A DNA stretch of 30,981 bases from an uncultured Blautia sp. (lineage in GTDB: Bacteria; Bacillota; Clostridia; Lachnospirales; Lachnospiraceae). Below, piece by piece: positions 1 through 9,173 of the stretch. Both the position numbers and the translations under genes were made by a program. The stretch covers positions 1-30,981 of the forward strand of contig NZ_CAKRNY010000043.1 in assembly GCF_934371575.1 (NCBI RefSeq), written 5' to 3'. Under the pieces are notes generated by a model. The model did no database searches. It saw only the letters and a list, made by a program, of their open reading frames with translations, and was not told the origin of the DNA. Within the stretch, counting starts at the first letter, position 1; the number at the start of each line of letters is the position of its first letter.

Positions 1-156
<156 letters not shown>

Positions 157-328
157 AGTGTTTGATGCACTCAAGACAACCAACTAGCTTAGTTATCTCT
201 CGTCATTACTGTTATAAAAAGTTCATTCTTTTGAATGATGATTCGTTAAGAATTTTCGAGAATCGTATGTGTTTCACTGTTTAGTTATCAAGGTTGTTCC
301 GCTGTCATCTCTTTGCGACAGCCTGTTT
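157..328 (-). other. rRNA leader with boxA-like segment
   Basis: This is the transcribed spacer between the last rRNA promoter and 16S, with no open reading frame of note. On the minus strand, 283-298 reads AACAACCTTGATAACT, which resembles the boxA antitermination signal of Firmicutes rRNA leaders but is not a perfect match. A small perfect hairpin (TCATTC, TTTT loop, GAATGA) lies at 223-238 and could take part in leader folding or processing. The boxA role is an inference. Confidence 0.4.
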
Positions 329-357
329 ACTTTATCATATCTTTCAGATCTTGTCAA
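329..357 (-). promoter_or_regulatory. rRNA promoter, proximal
   Basis: On the minus strand there is TTGACA (352-357), exactly 17 bases, then TAAAGT (329-334). It is the closest of three tandem promoters to 16S. The bases after the -10 (GTAAACAGGCTGTCGC) recur after the distal promoter. Confidence 0.85.
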
Positions 358-441
358 GAACTTTTTTTCAAAAGTTTTTCAGGTCTTCAAGAAGCTGTAT
401 AAAGTTGTTTGTTTCTGTCGTTCTGTTCAAGCGACTTGATT

Positions 442-470
442 ACTTTACCATAAGTTCAGTCGATTGTCAA
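442..470 (-). promoter_or_regulatory. rRNA promoter, middle
   Basis: On the minus strand there is TTGACA (465-470), a 17-base spacer, then TAAAGT (442-447). It lies 113 bases upstream of the proximal promoter with the same spacing and the same -10 hexamer. Confidence 0.85.
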
Positions 471-544
471 CAGTTAATTTGAATTTTCTGAAAACTTATT
501 TATTTTTCAGTATTTCAGAAGCAATTCCTTGCGACAGCTTGTTT

Positions 545-573
545 ACTATACCACTGCCGCAAGGAGAAGTCAA
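545..573 (-). promoter_or_regulatory. rRNA promoter, distal
   Basis: On the minus strand there is TTGACT (568-573), a 17-base spacer, then TATAGT (545-550), followed by GTAAACAAGCTGTCGC, nearly the same start region as the proximal copy. It lies just downstream of the radA stop codon, so rRNA transcription begins immediately after that gene. Confidence 0.82.
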
Positions 574-614
574 GCACTTTTTACAAAAAAATTTGTGTTT
601 TTTTGTGCATCTTA

Positions 615-1991
615 CTATCTGCTCATAATATACCGTATAGCGTCCTGAATTTGTCTTACATAGACAAGCTTAATTCCATCTGCTTTTTCTACAGAATTTC
701 TGCAGACTTCTGGTAAGATTACCGTATCAAACCCCAGCTTTCTCGCTTCCTGCACTCTCTGACCTGCCATACTTACAGCACGAACTTCACCACTGAGTCC
801 GATTTCTCCAAAGGCCATCAGCTTATCCGGAATCACAATATCCTTCATACTGGAAGCGATTGCCAGGCAAATCCCAAGATCAATAGCCGGCTCTGTCATC
901 TTCATTCCACCGGCAATGTTTACATACGCATCCGACGAAGCGAGATGCATCCCAACTTTCTTCTCAAGAACCGCCATCAACAGATTAACACGGTTAAAAT
1001 CTGTTCCAACTGCTGTTCTTCTTGGAATACCAAAATTACTCTCACAAACCAGTGCCTGAATTTCCACAAGAATCGGTCGCGTTCCCTCCATGGAACAAGC
1101 CACTACACAACCAGAAGCATTCTCTGGTCGTCCCTCCAGAAGGTATTCGGATGGATTCGATACTTCTTCCAATCCAGTTCCCTGCATTTCAAAAACACCG
1201 ATTTCGTTGGTAGATCCAAATCGGTTCTTCACAGCACGCAGAATTCGATAGGAGGCATGTCTGTCTCCTTCAAAATAGAGCACTGTATCTACCATATGCT
1301 CCAATACCCTGGGGCCAGCCACATTTCCCTCTTTCGTCACGTGACCCACGATAAAAATGGTAATTCCAAGTCCTTTTGCAATCTGCATCAATACGTTGGT
1401 AGACTCTCTTACCTGGGAAACGCTTCCCGGAGCAGAGCCGATTTCTTCATCAAACATAGTCTGAATAGAGTCTACAATAGCCACATCTGGCTTCTTTCTC
1501 TCCATCACTTCCCGTACTGTATCCAGATTGGTTTCGCACAAAAGCTGGAGATTCTCATTAAATGTACCGATACGGTTTGCACGAAGCTTGATCTGACGCA
1601 GGGATTCCTCACCGGAAATATAAAGAACAGAGCTTCCATTCTCTGCCAGATTCCGACATACCTGCAAAAGAAGGGTAGACTTTCCAATACCAGGATCTCC
1701 ACCCACAAGAACCAAAGACCCGGGGACAATACCGCCCCCGAGTACTCTGTCAAGTTCACCTATTTTCGTTGTCTGCCGTTCATCCTCCTTCAGACTGATA
1801 TCCTTCAGGATCACTGGTTCAGACTTTTCTCTGGAAACGGCCTTACCGCCTCCTGCTGCCTTTTTCCCTGTGGAAACCGGTTCTTCCACAAAAGAATTCC
1901 AGGCTTTACAGCCAGGGCACTGTCCCATCCATTTCGAGGATTCATAGCCGCACTCCTGGCAAAAATATACCATTTTTTTGTTTTTTAGCAT
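615..1991 (-). CDS. radA: DNA repair protein RadA
   Basis: RadA (Sms) is a RecA-like ATPase that helps branch migration during homologous recombination and DNA repair in the cytoplasm. The 458-residue protein has the full family layout. A four-cysteine zinc finger (C11, C14, C25, C28) comes first. Then a RecA-type ATPase with Walker A GGDPGIGKST at about 97-106 and the RadA-specific KNRFG motif at 255-259. Last is a C-terminal Lon-protease-like domain with FGEIGLSGEVRAV. The length is normal for the family. The start overlaps the end of the upstream gene by 7 bases, suggesting translational coupling. It is the last gene of the clpC-containing group, as clpC-radA adjacency is also known in Bacillus. 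No clear terminator precedes the rRNA promoters. The M at residue 7 is a possible alternative start. Confidence 0.97.
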   Translation of the reverse strand: MLKNKKMVYFCQECGYESSKWMGQCPGCKAWNSFVEEPVSTGKKAAGGGKAVSREKSEPVILKDISLKEDERQTTKIGELDRVLGGGIVPGSLVLVGGDPGIGKSTLLLQVCRNLAENGSSVLYISGEESLRQIKLRANRIGTFNENLQLLCETNLDTVREVMERKKPDVAIVDSIQTMFDEEIGSAPGSVSQVRESTNVLMQIAKGLGITIFIVGHVTKEGNVAGPRVLEHMVDTVLYFEGDRHASYRILRAVKNRFGSTNEIGVFEMQGTGLEEVSNPSEYLLEGRPENASGCVVACSMEGTRPILVEIQALVCESNFGIPRRTAVGTDFNRVNLLMAVLEKKVGMHLASSDAYVNIAGGMKMTEPAIDLGICLAIASSMKDIVIPDKLMAFGEIGLSGEVRAVSMAGQRVQEARKLGFDTVILPEVCRNSVEKADGIKLVYVRQIQDAIRYIMSR

Positions 1992-2398
1992 TTTACAATT
2001 TTTACATCAACAGCTGAGCCATTTCCAAGCTCTACGCTGAAAGAAAGCTTTCCGCCAAGGTTTGTTTCCATTTTACCTGTGCTTGCTCCGTCAAGATATA
2101 CCTCATACTGGGCTTCTGCTTCAAGCTCAACGGTAATCTGTGCATCCTCCGGTCCCTCAACACGGAAGCTCATCTGGCTTCCATCCTGTGCAAGATCAAA
2201 CACAGCGGTTCCCGGTACGGACTCATATACAAACATACCATTGCGCTCCAGCTTGGTAATCTCCTTAAATGTTTTTACTTTATACATATCTCCCTGATGA
2301 GGATAATCTGAAACCTTTGATTTCTGGTTTTTCTCATAATCTCCAAAGCTGATGGTACCATTTGCTTCTGTACGGATCAGTTCCTTTACTACTGCCAT
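1985..2398 (-). CDS. conserved hypothetical protein between clpC and radA
   Basis: This 137-residue protein has no signal peptide or membrane segment and is rich in predicted beta strands. The first half is charged and carries the phrase FKEITKLERNG; the second half is acidic and glycine-rich. I recall homologues in Lachnospiraceae labelled 'endosialidase', but nothing here supports an enzyme, and I see no catalytic motif. The start is backed by a good ribosome binding site (GGGAGGA, 8 bases before ATG). The stop overlaps the radA start by 7 bases, so the two are probably co-translated. A possible promoter of its own lies upstream. The function is unknown; the position suggests a role tied to protein quality control or DNA repair, which is only inference. 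Confidence 0.82.
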   Translation of the reverse strand: MAVVKELIRTEANGTISFGDYEKNQKSKVSDYPHQGDMYKVKTFKEITKLERNGMFVYESVPGTAVFDLAQDGSQMSFRVEGPEDAQITVELEAEAQYEVYLDGASTGKMETNLGGKLSFSVELGNGSAVDVKIVKC

Positions 2399-2491
2399 GA
2401 TGCTTGTCCTCCCTAAGACTCTTTCGTTATGTTCTCCGGCAGATCATAAACTGCCAGATCGTTTCCATCGATTCTCCGATGATGAACATAT

Positions 2492-2527
2492 TATATAATA
2501 AATCCCTTTTCTTTGCCAGTACCTGAC
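2492..2527 (-). promoter_or_regulatory. possible promoter for the hypothetical gene and radA
   Basis: In the 166-base gap after clpC, the minus strand reads CTGGCA, about 18 bases, then TATAAT followed by ATG-rich leader. The -10 is perfect; the -35 matches four of six. The leader further holds a 7-bp hairpin (CTGGCAG with CTGCCGG, around 2441-2462). A secondary promoter is plausible but not shown. Coordinates are approximate. Confidence 0.4.
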
Positions 2528-2564
2528 ATAAATTTTATAGCAATTTTAGAAACTTGATTCTTCT

Positions 2565-5030
2565 TTATCTTTCTTTCACAATAAAACGAATCGCATCGTT
2601 TCTGTACTGCACCTGCACAGTATCACCTCTTCTGATTTTTCCATCCAGAAGTTCATTTGCCAGACGGTCCTCAATTTTTGACTGAATTGCACGGCGAAGT
2701 GGTCTTGCCCCGTATTTTGCATCAAAACCTGCTTCAGCAATATAATCTACTGCCGAATTTGTCACCTTCAGCTGAATATCCATCTGCTCCCGGCATCTCT
2801 TCTCCAGGGATTTCAAAAGAAGGATCACAATTTTTCGAATCTCCTCTTTGTTCAGAGTATGGAATACCATAATTTCATCAATTCGGTTTAAAAACTCCGG
2901 TTTGAAAAGGCGACGAATTTCTTCCATAACACCGGTCTTCATCTTTTCATAGTCTTTTTTCTCATCCCTTTGTGAAACAAATCCAAGCTGCTTAGGCTCC
3001 ACAATTGCCTGCGCACCGGCATTCGATGTCATAATGATAATCGTCTGCTTGAAATCCACCTTTCTTCCGTGAGCATCCGTAATATGCCCATCGTCCAGTA
3101 CCTGAAGAAGTATGTTAAACACATCCGGATGGGCTTTCTCAATCTCATCAAAAAGAAGAACACTGTATGGATTTCGCCGAACCTTTTCGCTGAGCTGACC
3201 GCCCTCATCGTATCCAATATATCCTGGAGGAGAGCCAATAAGCTTGGAAACACTGTGTTTCTCCATATATTCTGACATATCCACACGGATCATTGCCTGT
3301 TCACTGCCAAATACAGCCTGCGCCAGTGCTTTTGAAAGTTCCGTTTTACCTACGCCTGTAGGGCCGAGAAACAGAAAAGAGCCAATCGGACGATTCGGAT
3401 CTTTTAATCCCACACGCCCCCTTTTCACCGCCTGAGAAACAGCATGTACAGCATCCTCCTGACCAATTACACGTTTATGAAGCTCTTTTTCCAGCTGGGC
3501 AAGACGCTTTGTCTCTCCTTCTGTAAGTCTCTGCACCGGAATTTTAGTCCAGTCAGACACTATAGAAGCTACTGCTTTTTCATCCACTTTTCCCAGTTTC
3601 TTATGATTCTTTTTTTCTTCTTTTGCACGAAGCTTCTCCAGCTTTTCCTCTGCAATTTTCTGCTTATCCTGCCATTCCTTCGCCAGGCTCATATTGCCGC
3701 TCTTGATGGCATATTCTTTTTCCTGCAAAATTTCCTGAATTTCCCTGCTTAAGTCTTCTGCTTCAGAAGAAGCCTGGTAACCAGATAACTGCACCTTCGA
3801 CGCAGCCTCATCAATCAGGTCAATAGCCTTATCCGGCAAAAATCTGTCATTGATATAGCGTACAGACATCTTAACAGCCGCTTCCAGAGCTTCATCCAAA
3901 ATCTCTGTTTTATGGTGTTTTTCATAATAAGGACGAAGTCCTTTGAGAATCTCATATGCCTCTTCTTCAGATGGCTCTTCCACTGTAACCGGCTGAAAGC
4001 GTCGTTCCAGAGCAGCATCCTTCTCAATATATTTGCGATACTCTTCCAGTGTAGTTGCTCCTATGATCTGCAGTTCGCCGCGGGAAAGAGAAGGCTTGAG
4101 GATATTGGATGCATCCAATGCTCCTTCTGCCCCTCCTGCGCCGATAATTGTATGAAGCTCATCAATAAACAGCAGAATCCCCTGATTCTCACGCACTTCA
4201 TCCACTACTTTACGGATGCGTTCCTCAAACTCGCCTCTGTATTTGCTTCCAGCCACCATTCCTGACAAATCCAGTACAACAAGACGTTTATCCCGAATTG
4301 TTTCCGGAACATTGCCGGCAACAATTCGCTGAGCAAGTCCTTCTGCAATAGCCGTCTTTCCAACTCCCGGCTCACCAACCAGACAGGGATTATTCTTGGT
4401 CCTGCGGCTTAATATCTGTATCAGTCTGCCAATTTCCCTCTCTCTTCCAACAACAGGATCCAGTCTTCCCTCTTCTGCCATCCGGGTAAGATCACGACTA
4501 TACTGATCAAGTGCCGGTGTGGGACTGTTATTCTGATTCTGCATGGCTTTCGCAGCCTGAAACTCTTCCTGGATTGACTCATTATCATATCCCATAGCTG
4601 TAAGTATAGCAGAATACAGTTTCTGGATATTTACCCCCATAGTATACAAAAGCCTGGTTCCCACGCAATCCGTCTCGCGAAGCATAGCCAGAAGCAGATG
4701 CTCTGTACCTGCCTTTTCAAGTCCGTTATTTAACGCTTCCTGTACTGCACAGTCCAGCACCTTCTCTGTCCTCGGACTGTACACAGGCTGCTGTTCTGTT
4801 TCTGCTACATTTCCATTCTCAGCCGGCGCAACCAGTTTATCGATCAATTCCACCAGTTTTTTGCCATTCACCTGAAACTCTTCCAGTACTCTGCCTGCAG
4901 TGCCTTCCGTTTCACTCAGAAGCCCCAAAAGCAGATGTTCTGTACCAATATAGCCTGACTCAAAGTCAATGGCTGCTTCCTTTGCCAAAGTCAGCGCAGT
5001 CTGAGCCTGTTTCGTAAATTTATTTCTCAT
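2565..5030 (-). CDS. clpC: ATP-dependent Clp protease ATP-binding subunit ClpC
   Basis: ClpC is a Hsp100 AAA+ unfoldase that feeds misfolded or tagged proteins into the ClpP peptidase. The 821 residues contain the double Clp N-terminal domain (about 1-145), AAA domain 1 with Walker A GEPGVGKT (219-226) and Walker B LLFIDE (about 286-291), and a short coiled-coil middle domain (about 420-470) of the ClpC rather than ClpB type. AAA domain 2 has Walker A GPTGVGKT (556-563), and a C-terminal D2-small domain follows. The length matches the family. AAGGAGGA precedes the ATG. A GntR-family regulator gene lies 40 bases upstream and is probably co-transcribed. In Bacillus the preceding genes would be ctsR, mcsA and mcsB, which are not here, so control probably differs. 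No CtsR-type heptad repeat or CIRCE is visible upstream. Confidence 0.97.
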   Translation of the reverse strand: MRNKFTKQAQTALTLAKEAAIDFESGYIGTEHLLLGLLSETEGTAGRVLEEFQVNGKKLVELIDKLVAPAENGNVAETEQQPVYSPRTEKVLDCAVQEALNNGLEKAGTEHLLLAMLRETDCVGTRLLYTMGVNIQKLYSAILTAMGYDNESIQEEFQAAKAMQNQNNSPTPALDQYSRDLTRMAEEGRLDPVVGREREIGRLIQILSRRTKNNPCLVGEPGVGKTAIAEGLAQRIVAGNVPETIRDKRLVVLDLSGMVAGSKYRGEFEERIRKVVDEVRENQGILLFIDELHTIIGAGGAEGALDASNILKPSLSRGELQIIGATTLEEYRKYIEKDAALERRFQPVTVEEPSEEEAYEILKGLRPYYEKHHKTEILDEALEAAVKMSVRYINDRFLPDKAIDLIDEAASKVQLSGYQASSEAEDLSREIQEILQEKEYAIKSGNMSLAKEWQDKQKIAEEKLEKLRAKEEKKNHKKLGKVDEKAVASIVSDWTKIPVQRLTEGETKRLAQLEKELHKRVIGQEDAVHAVSQAVKRGRVGLKDPNRPIGSFLFLGPTGVGKTELSKALAQAVFGSEQAMIRVDMSEYMEKHSVSKLIGSPPGYIGYDEGGQLSEKVRRNPYSVLLFDEIEKAHPDVFNILLQVLDDGHITDAHGRKVDFKQTIIIMTSNAGAQAIVEPKQLGFVSQRDEKKDYEKMKTGVMEEIRRLFKPEFLNRIDEIMVFHTLNKEEIRKIVILLLKSLEKRCREQMDIQLKVTNSAVDYIAEAGFDAKYGARPLRRAIQSKIEDRLANELLDGKIRRGDTVQVQYRNDAIRFIVKER

Positions 5031-5070
5031 AAACTAATTGTTCCTCCTTACGTTACTGGTTCAGTGTCGT

Positions 5071-5442
5071 CTATTTCCCATACTCATCCAGAATCTCATC
5101 AATCAGACTGTGTATTTCCTCCCTTGTCACATTATTGCAGCATCCCCTTGCAAGAGCTACACGCAGATTCTGTTCTAATTCCTCCATAGCTCTTATTTTA
5201 TCCACATCCAGGCAGATTACAGCGCCTTTTCTTCTGTCAATGGATACAAACCCCTCCTGCCGCAGCAGGGAATAGGCCTTATTTACTGTATGCATATTGA
5301 TTCCAATCGTATCTGCAAGCTGTCTGACAGAGGGGAGCGTATCTCCCTCCTGCAGCCGTGATGCAGCAATCCCCATAATAATCTGATTCATCAGCTGCGT
5401 ATATAAAGCCTCATCACTCTGGAAATCCACCTCAATTACCAT
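5071..5442 (-). CDS. GntR-family transcriptional regulator (YtrA type)
   Basis: This 123-residue protein is a short GntR-family repressor of the YtrA type. The N-terminal segment (Y-x-Q-L-x-x-Q-I pattern, about 14-22) leads into a winged helix-turn-helix at about 33-75. The signature PSVRQLADTIGINMHTVNKA is visible, as is the wing EGFVSIDRRKGAVI. The C-terminal tail is only about 45 residues, with no room for the large effector domain of FadR or HutC types. Two adjacent cysteines (GCCNN) occur in the tail. A GGGAGGG ribosome binding site lies just before the ATG. The gene is 40 bases upstream of clpC, so the simplest reading is that it regulates this operon. Small YtrA-type regulators more often sit beside ABC transporter genes, which makes this context unusual. 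Confidence 0.92.
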   Translation of the reverse strand: MVIEVDFQSDEALYTQLMNQIIMGIAASRLQEGDTLPSVRQLADTIGINMHTVNKAYSLLRQEGFVSIDRRKGAVICLDVDKIRAMEELEQNLRVALARGCCNNVTREEIHSLIDEILDEYGK

Positions 5443-5492
5443 CTTATCCCTCCCAGGTAAATTTTAAGCCATAACTCTTTTGCAATATTCCG

Positions 5493-5533
5493 AAAAAACA
5501 AAGGGACCGGAGCTATACATTCCCCGGTCTCTT
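5493..5533 (-). terminator. intrinsic terminator after the SseB-like gene
   Basis: On the minus strand GAGACCGG (complement of 5524-5531) pairs with CCGGTCCC (5503-5510), with one mismatch, and is followed by TTTGTTTTTT. It separates the SseB-like gene from the GntR-clpC group. Confidence 0.75.
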
Positions 5534-5563
5534 CTTATCCTTCGTAATAAAAATCTGACTTTT

Positions 5564-6454
5564 CTACTGAACCGGTGTCTCAGCAGCCGGTATTTTCTCT
5601 GTCTTTACTTCACCTTCTGCAGTCTGTGTCTCCTGCGGTGCTGCCTCAGCAACATTCTCCTGAGGTACTACAGCCGGAGGAATCTCAATTCCAAGAATCT
5701 TTCCCAGCTGTACTCTGTCAAGGATCAGATTAAAGCCCATTGGATTGATTGCAAATCCCCTCGCCTGATTAATAATGAGACTTGGCAGCTTGGCAAACGG
5801 CACCTTCGCTGCGCGGAGCTTTTTGCCTCTTGCAAATTTATCAAATTCCATAACATCTGTAAACGCAGGCTGAAGAATATCTCCCTGATTATTCTTCAGA
5901 TATGGAATATTAACCTTAGTTGCATCATTCGGATCAGTAGACATTGCTACCAGAAATTGAGATTTCTTCAGGTTCACAATCAGTTCTTCTTCCATCTCAC
6001 GAAGATTTACAGTACGCTCTTCTTTCTTTAACGGGCGACGCAGCTCCTGCATAAAATAGATACCAGAAAGCTGAAGTGTAGAGTTAAAAAGCGGCTGTTT
6101 CTTAGGCTCAAGCTTGCTGAAGTCTGCCTGCTTCGCAATTCTGGTAAGCTCGACCTCAATCTGATTCTCTCCATCCACCCACACTACACTGTTTACACCG
6201 ATGGCATACAGAGTACCGTAAAATCTTGGGTAATCCTTCTTCTCATATTTCATTCCCATAAGAAGAACCTTATCTTCTAATTTCTTTTTTCCAAATGCTT
6301 TGATCTCTTCTTCTGTGGCAAATACCCACACCTGATCGTTAAAGCTTTCTTCATCGCAAATTACATATGGAAGCTTCGTAGCCTGTGAATATGCTACAAA
6401 GAGTTCATCTCTTGTCTGTAATTCCTTAATTGCATCCTGCTCTGTGATTCCCAT
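5564..6454 (-). CDS. SseB family protein
   Basis: This is a 296-residue cytoplasmic protein related to the SseB family. SseB domains are found in enhanced-serine-sensitivity proteins and in secretion-related contexts; the molecular function is unclear. Two SseB-like halves can be seen. The first (about 8-110) contains DELFVAYS and a variant of the W-V-F-A-T-EE segment. The second (about 160-255) contains QFLVAMSTDP, PAFTD and the LPSLIINQARGFAINPMGFNLI stretch, split here by family-typical glycine turns. The last 40 residues are a low-complexity tail rich in P, E, A, Q and T, probably disordered. AGAGGATAA precedes the ATG. It is a single-gene unit ending in its own terminator. No catalytic motif is seen. 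Confidence 0.82.
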   Translation of the reverse strand: MGITEQDAIKELQTRDELFVAYSQATKLPYVICDEESFNDQVWVFATEEEIKAFGKKKLEDKVLLMGMKYEKKDYPRFYGTLYAIGVNSVVWVDGENQIEVELTRIAKQADFSKLEPKKQPLFNSTLQLSGIYFMQELRRPLKKEERTVNLREMEEELIVNLKKSQFLVAMSTDPNDATKVNIPYLKNNQGDILQPAFTDVMEFDKFARGKKLRAAKVPFAKLPSLIINQARGFAINPMGFNLILDRVQLGKILGIEIPPAVVPQENVAEAAPQETQTAEGEVKTEKIPAAETPVQ

Positions 6455-6567
6455 GTTATTATCCTCTCAGTCCTGGTTTGCTGACGATATCCGAAAAACT
6501 CCACATATCGACGCAAAACCTGATATGATACTATTTTATAACAAAATCATAGAAAAGTAAAGCCTTG

Positions 6568-7761
6568 CTATTTTGTCATAAACGCTACAAGCTGATCAAT
6601 CTGTTCCAGCTGATTTTCTTTCAAAGCAGACTTCACAGTCACTGCATCCTCATAAATCTCCATATCTTTCATTCCTGAAAGAATTTCTTTCATCAGCTTA
6701 CCTGCAGTCGGTGCCCATGTACCATTTTCCAGAACAGCCACTTTTCTTTTCTGCAGATTATGTGCAGCAAGCTCATGAAGAAGTGTTTCCATTTTCGGGA
6801 AAAGACCTGCATTATAAGTAGGGCATGCAAATACAATTCTGTCACATCGAAATGCTTCGGCTACCAGATATGACGGATCTGTAACAGATACATCGTAAAC
6901 CTTTACATTTTTTTCGCCGGCATCAGCCAGTCTGCCAGCCAGTACGTCTGCTGCATTCTCTGTATCTCCATAAACAGATGCATACATGATCACAACATTG
7001 TGGTCTTCCGATGTATAGGTACTCCATTTCTGATACTTATCAATAAACCAGCCCAGGTCTTCTCTCCAAATCGGGCCATGAAGCGGACAAATCATAGCAA
7101 TATCCAGTGTAAGCGCTTTTTTAAGAGCTGTCTGAACCGGTCCGCCATATTTTCCAACTATATTTACCAGATATCTTCTGGCATCCTCCAGCCATTCTTC
7201 CTTAAAATTCACTTCGTCCGCAAAAACGTTGCCATTAAGCGCACCGAAGGTTCCAAATGCATCTGCACTGAAAAGCACCTTATCATACGCATCATAAGTA
7301 ACCATTGCCTCCGGCCAGTGAACCATTGGGATCATTGCAAATGCAAGGGTATGTTTACCAGTACTGATCGTATCCCCTTCTTTGATCACAACCGCATGGG
7401 CATCTACATCAAAAGTGAAAAACTGTTTCATCATGTTAAATGTTTTAGCATTTCCCACAACCTTTACTTCAGGGAATCTTCTTACCACTTCCTCAACAAC
7501 CGCGCAGTGATCCGGCTCCATGTGGTTTACGATTATGTAATCCAGCTTTCTGCCATCCAGAACGTGCTCCAGATTTTCAAAAAACTGTCCGCTTACAGAC
7601 TTGTCTACTGTATCCAGAAGTACCGTCTGGTCATCCAGGATCACATAGGAATTATAAGATACGCCTCTTGGAATCGGATAAATATTTTCAAACAGTGCAA
7701 GTCTTCTGTCGCTTGCACCAATCCAGTATAAATCTTCATTTACTTTCTTTACATTGTACAT
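6568..7761 (-). CDS. fprA: flavodiiron protein (FprA-type O2/NO reductase)
   Basis: Flavodiiron proteins reduce oxygen to water, or nitric oxide to nitrous oxide, and protect anaerobes from oxidative or nitrosative stress. The 397-residue protein has an N-terminal metallo-beta-lactamase-like diiron domain (about 1-250) with ligand set H80-x-E82-x-D84-H85, H148, D167 and H228. A flavodoxin-like FMN domain follows from about 257, beginning VVIMYASVYGDTENAA. There is no extra rubredoxin or flavin reductase domain, so electrons must come from a separate rubredoxin or NAD(P)H oxidoreductase not seen nearby. The start at 7761 is chosen because GGAGGAAACATC precedes that ATG; an in-frame extension of 19 residues has no site. 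It stands alone downstream of a hairpin that separates it from purD. Confidence 0.96.
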   Translation of the reverse strand: MYNVKKVNEDLYWIGASDRRLALFENIYPIPRGVSYNSYVILDDQTVLLDTVDKSVSGQFFENLEHVLDGRKLDYIIVNHMEPDHCAVVEEVVRRFPEVKVVGNAKTFNMMKQFFTFDVDAHAVVIKEGDTISTGKHTLAFAMIPMVHWPEAMVTYDAYDKVLFSADAFGTFGALNGNVFADEVNFKEEWLEDARRYLVNIVGKYGGPVQTALKKALTLDIAMICPLHGPIWREDLGWFIDKYQKWSTYTSEDHNVVIMYASVYGDTENAADVLAGRLADAGEKNVKVYDVSVTDPSYLVAEAFRCDRIVFACPTYNAGLFPKMETLLHELAAHNLQKRKVAVLENGTWAPTAGKLMKEILSGMKDMEIYEDAVTVKSALKENQLEQIDQLVAFMTK

Positions 7762-7842
7762 GATGTTTCCTCCTTCTGTGGCTTGCAGCCTCTTCCTTCT
7801 GCCTTTATATTTCAGCATACAGAATCGTTCCCATATGCAAAC

Positions 7843-7872
7843 AGGCAGAAAACCATTTCTGGTCTCCTGCCT
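7843..7872 (-). terminator. hairpin between purD and fprA, probable terminator
   Basis: On the minus strand AGGCAGGAGACC pairs with GGTTTTCTGCCT over 12 bp (two G-U pairs) with a 6-base loop. Only a short weak T stretch follows (GTTTG), so termination may be partial. It lies 17 bases after the purD stop. Confidence 0.55.
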
Positions 7873-7888
7873 ATTTTATAACACTCAA

Positions 7889-9163
7889 TCATGCTTCGTC
7901 AATTGCTTTTCCAATATCATGACGCATATATTTATTTGCAAAAGTGATCCACTCTGTGGCAGCATAAGCATTCTTGCGTGCCTCTTTCAGATTGCTTCCG
8001 GTTGCAGTAATTCCCACAACACGTCCGCCATTTGTGACAATCTGTCCGTCTTTAAATTTGGTTCCCGCATGGAAGCAGTAATAACCATCTTTCCCCTTAA
8101 AGTTCTCAAATCCGTACATGGGAATTTCTTTCTCATATTTTACCGGATATCCATCACTTGCAAGAACAACACAGACAGCCGCATTATCTTCAAACTGAAG
8201 ATCGATCTGATCCAGAGTTCCATCCACACAGGCTTCCATCACTTCCACAATATCATTTTTCATTCGTGGGAGTACTACCTGCGCTTCCGGATCACCAAAA
8301 CGGGCATTGTATTCCAGCACCTTCGGACCATCAGCTGTCAGCATCAGACCAAAGAAAATAATTCCCTTAAATTCTCTTCCCTCGGCTGCCATTGCGTCAA
8401 CAGTGGGCTGATATACATATTTCTGGCAGAATTCATCCACCTCTTTTGTATAAAACGGGCTCGGTGAAAAGGTTCCCATTCCACCTGTATTAAGGCCCTG
8501 ATCCCCATCCTTTGCTCGCTTGTGGTCCTGGGCAGAAGTCATTGTCCTAATTGTTTTTCCATCCACAAAGGAAAGAACAGATACCTCACGTCCGGTCATA
8601 AATTCCTCTATAACCATAGTGTTTCCTGCACTTCCGAACTTCTTGTCCTCCATGATTTCCTGCACACCGGCTTCAGCCTCCTGAAGATTCTGACAGATCA
8701 GAACGCCTTTTCCAAGAGCAAGTCCATCCGCCTTCAGAACGATCGGGAATTTAGCCTCTGTACGAAGATATTCCAGCGCCTTCTCAGGATCATCAAAATT
8801 CTCATATGCCGCAGTAGGGATGTTATATTTCTTCATCAGATCCTTTGAAAAGGCTTTAGATCCTTCCAGGATTGCGGCATTCTTACGCGGTCCAAATACC
8901 CGTAAGCCTCTGCTCTCAAATTCGTCTACAACACCGCCCACCAGAGGATCATCCATACCGATAATGGTGAGATCCACCTGATTTTCCTGGGCAAAATCAG
9001 CAAGCTTCTCAAATTCCATTGCACCAATATTTACACACTCGGCAAATTCAGCAATTCCTGCATTTCCCGGTGCACAGTAAATCTTATCTACCTTAGGGCT
9101 TCTGGACACACTCCATGCAATGGCATGTTCTCTTCCACCACTTCCTACGATCAGTACTTTCAT
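7889..9163 (-). CDS. purD: phosphoribosylamine--glycine ligase
   Basis: PurD (GAR synthetase) joins glycine to phosphoribosylamine using ATP, the second step of de novo purine synthesis. The 424-residue protein begins MKVLIVGSGGREHA, the typical N-domain glycine-rich loop. An ATP-grasp domain follows with LKADGLALGKGV, the GGMGTFSP signature and EYNARFGDPEAQ. A C-terminal PurD domain ends the protein. The length is normal. The start at 9163 follows AAGGAGGAG; the longer reading frame would add six residues that overlap that site. The stop of purN lies only 10 bases upstream, inside the ribosome binding region, so translation is likely coupled. It is the last gene of the purE-M-N-D run and is followed by a hairpin. 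Confidence 0.98.
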   Translation of the reverse strand: MKVLIVGSGGREHAIAWSVSRSPKVDKIYCAPGNAGIAEFAECVNIGAMEFEKLADFAQENQVDLTIIGMDDPLVGGVVDEFESRGLRVFGPRKNAAILEGSKAFSKDLMKKYNIPTAAYENFDDPEKALEYLRTEAKFPIVLKADGLALGKGVLICQNLQEAEAGVQEIMEDKKFGSAGNTMVIEEFMTGREVSVLSFVDGKTIRTMTSAQDHKRAKDGDQGLNTGGMGTFSPSPFYTKEVDEFCQKYVYQPTVDAMAAEGREFKGIIFFGLMLTADGPKVLEYNARFGDPEAQVVLPRMKNDIVEVMEACVDGTLDQIDLQFEDNAAVCVVLASDGYPVKYEKEIPMYGFENFKGKDGYYCFHAGTKFKDGQIVTNGGRVVGITATGSNLKEARKNAYAATEWITFANKYMRHDIGKAIDEA

Positions 9164-9173
9164 AATCTCCTCC

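Noticed and set aside
945..1988. 347-residue open frame on the plus strand opposite radA
   Set aside because: It is antisense to a clearly conserved radA, its composition is not protein-like (many Ser, His, Cys), and it has no ribosome binding site or known motif.
5480..6031. 183-residue plus-strand open frame opposite the SseB-like gene
   Set aside because: It overlaps a conserved gene and its terminator and has no recognisable motif or ribosome binding site.
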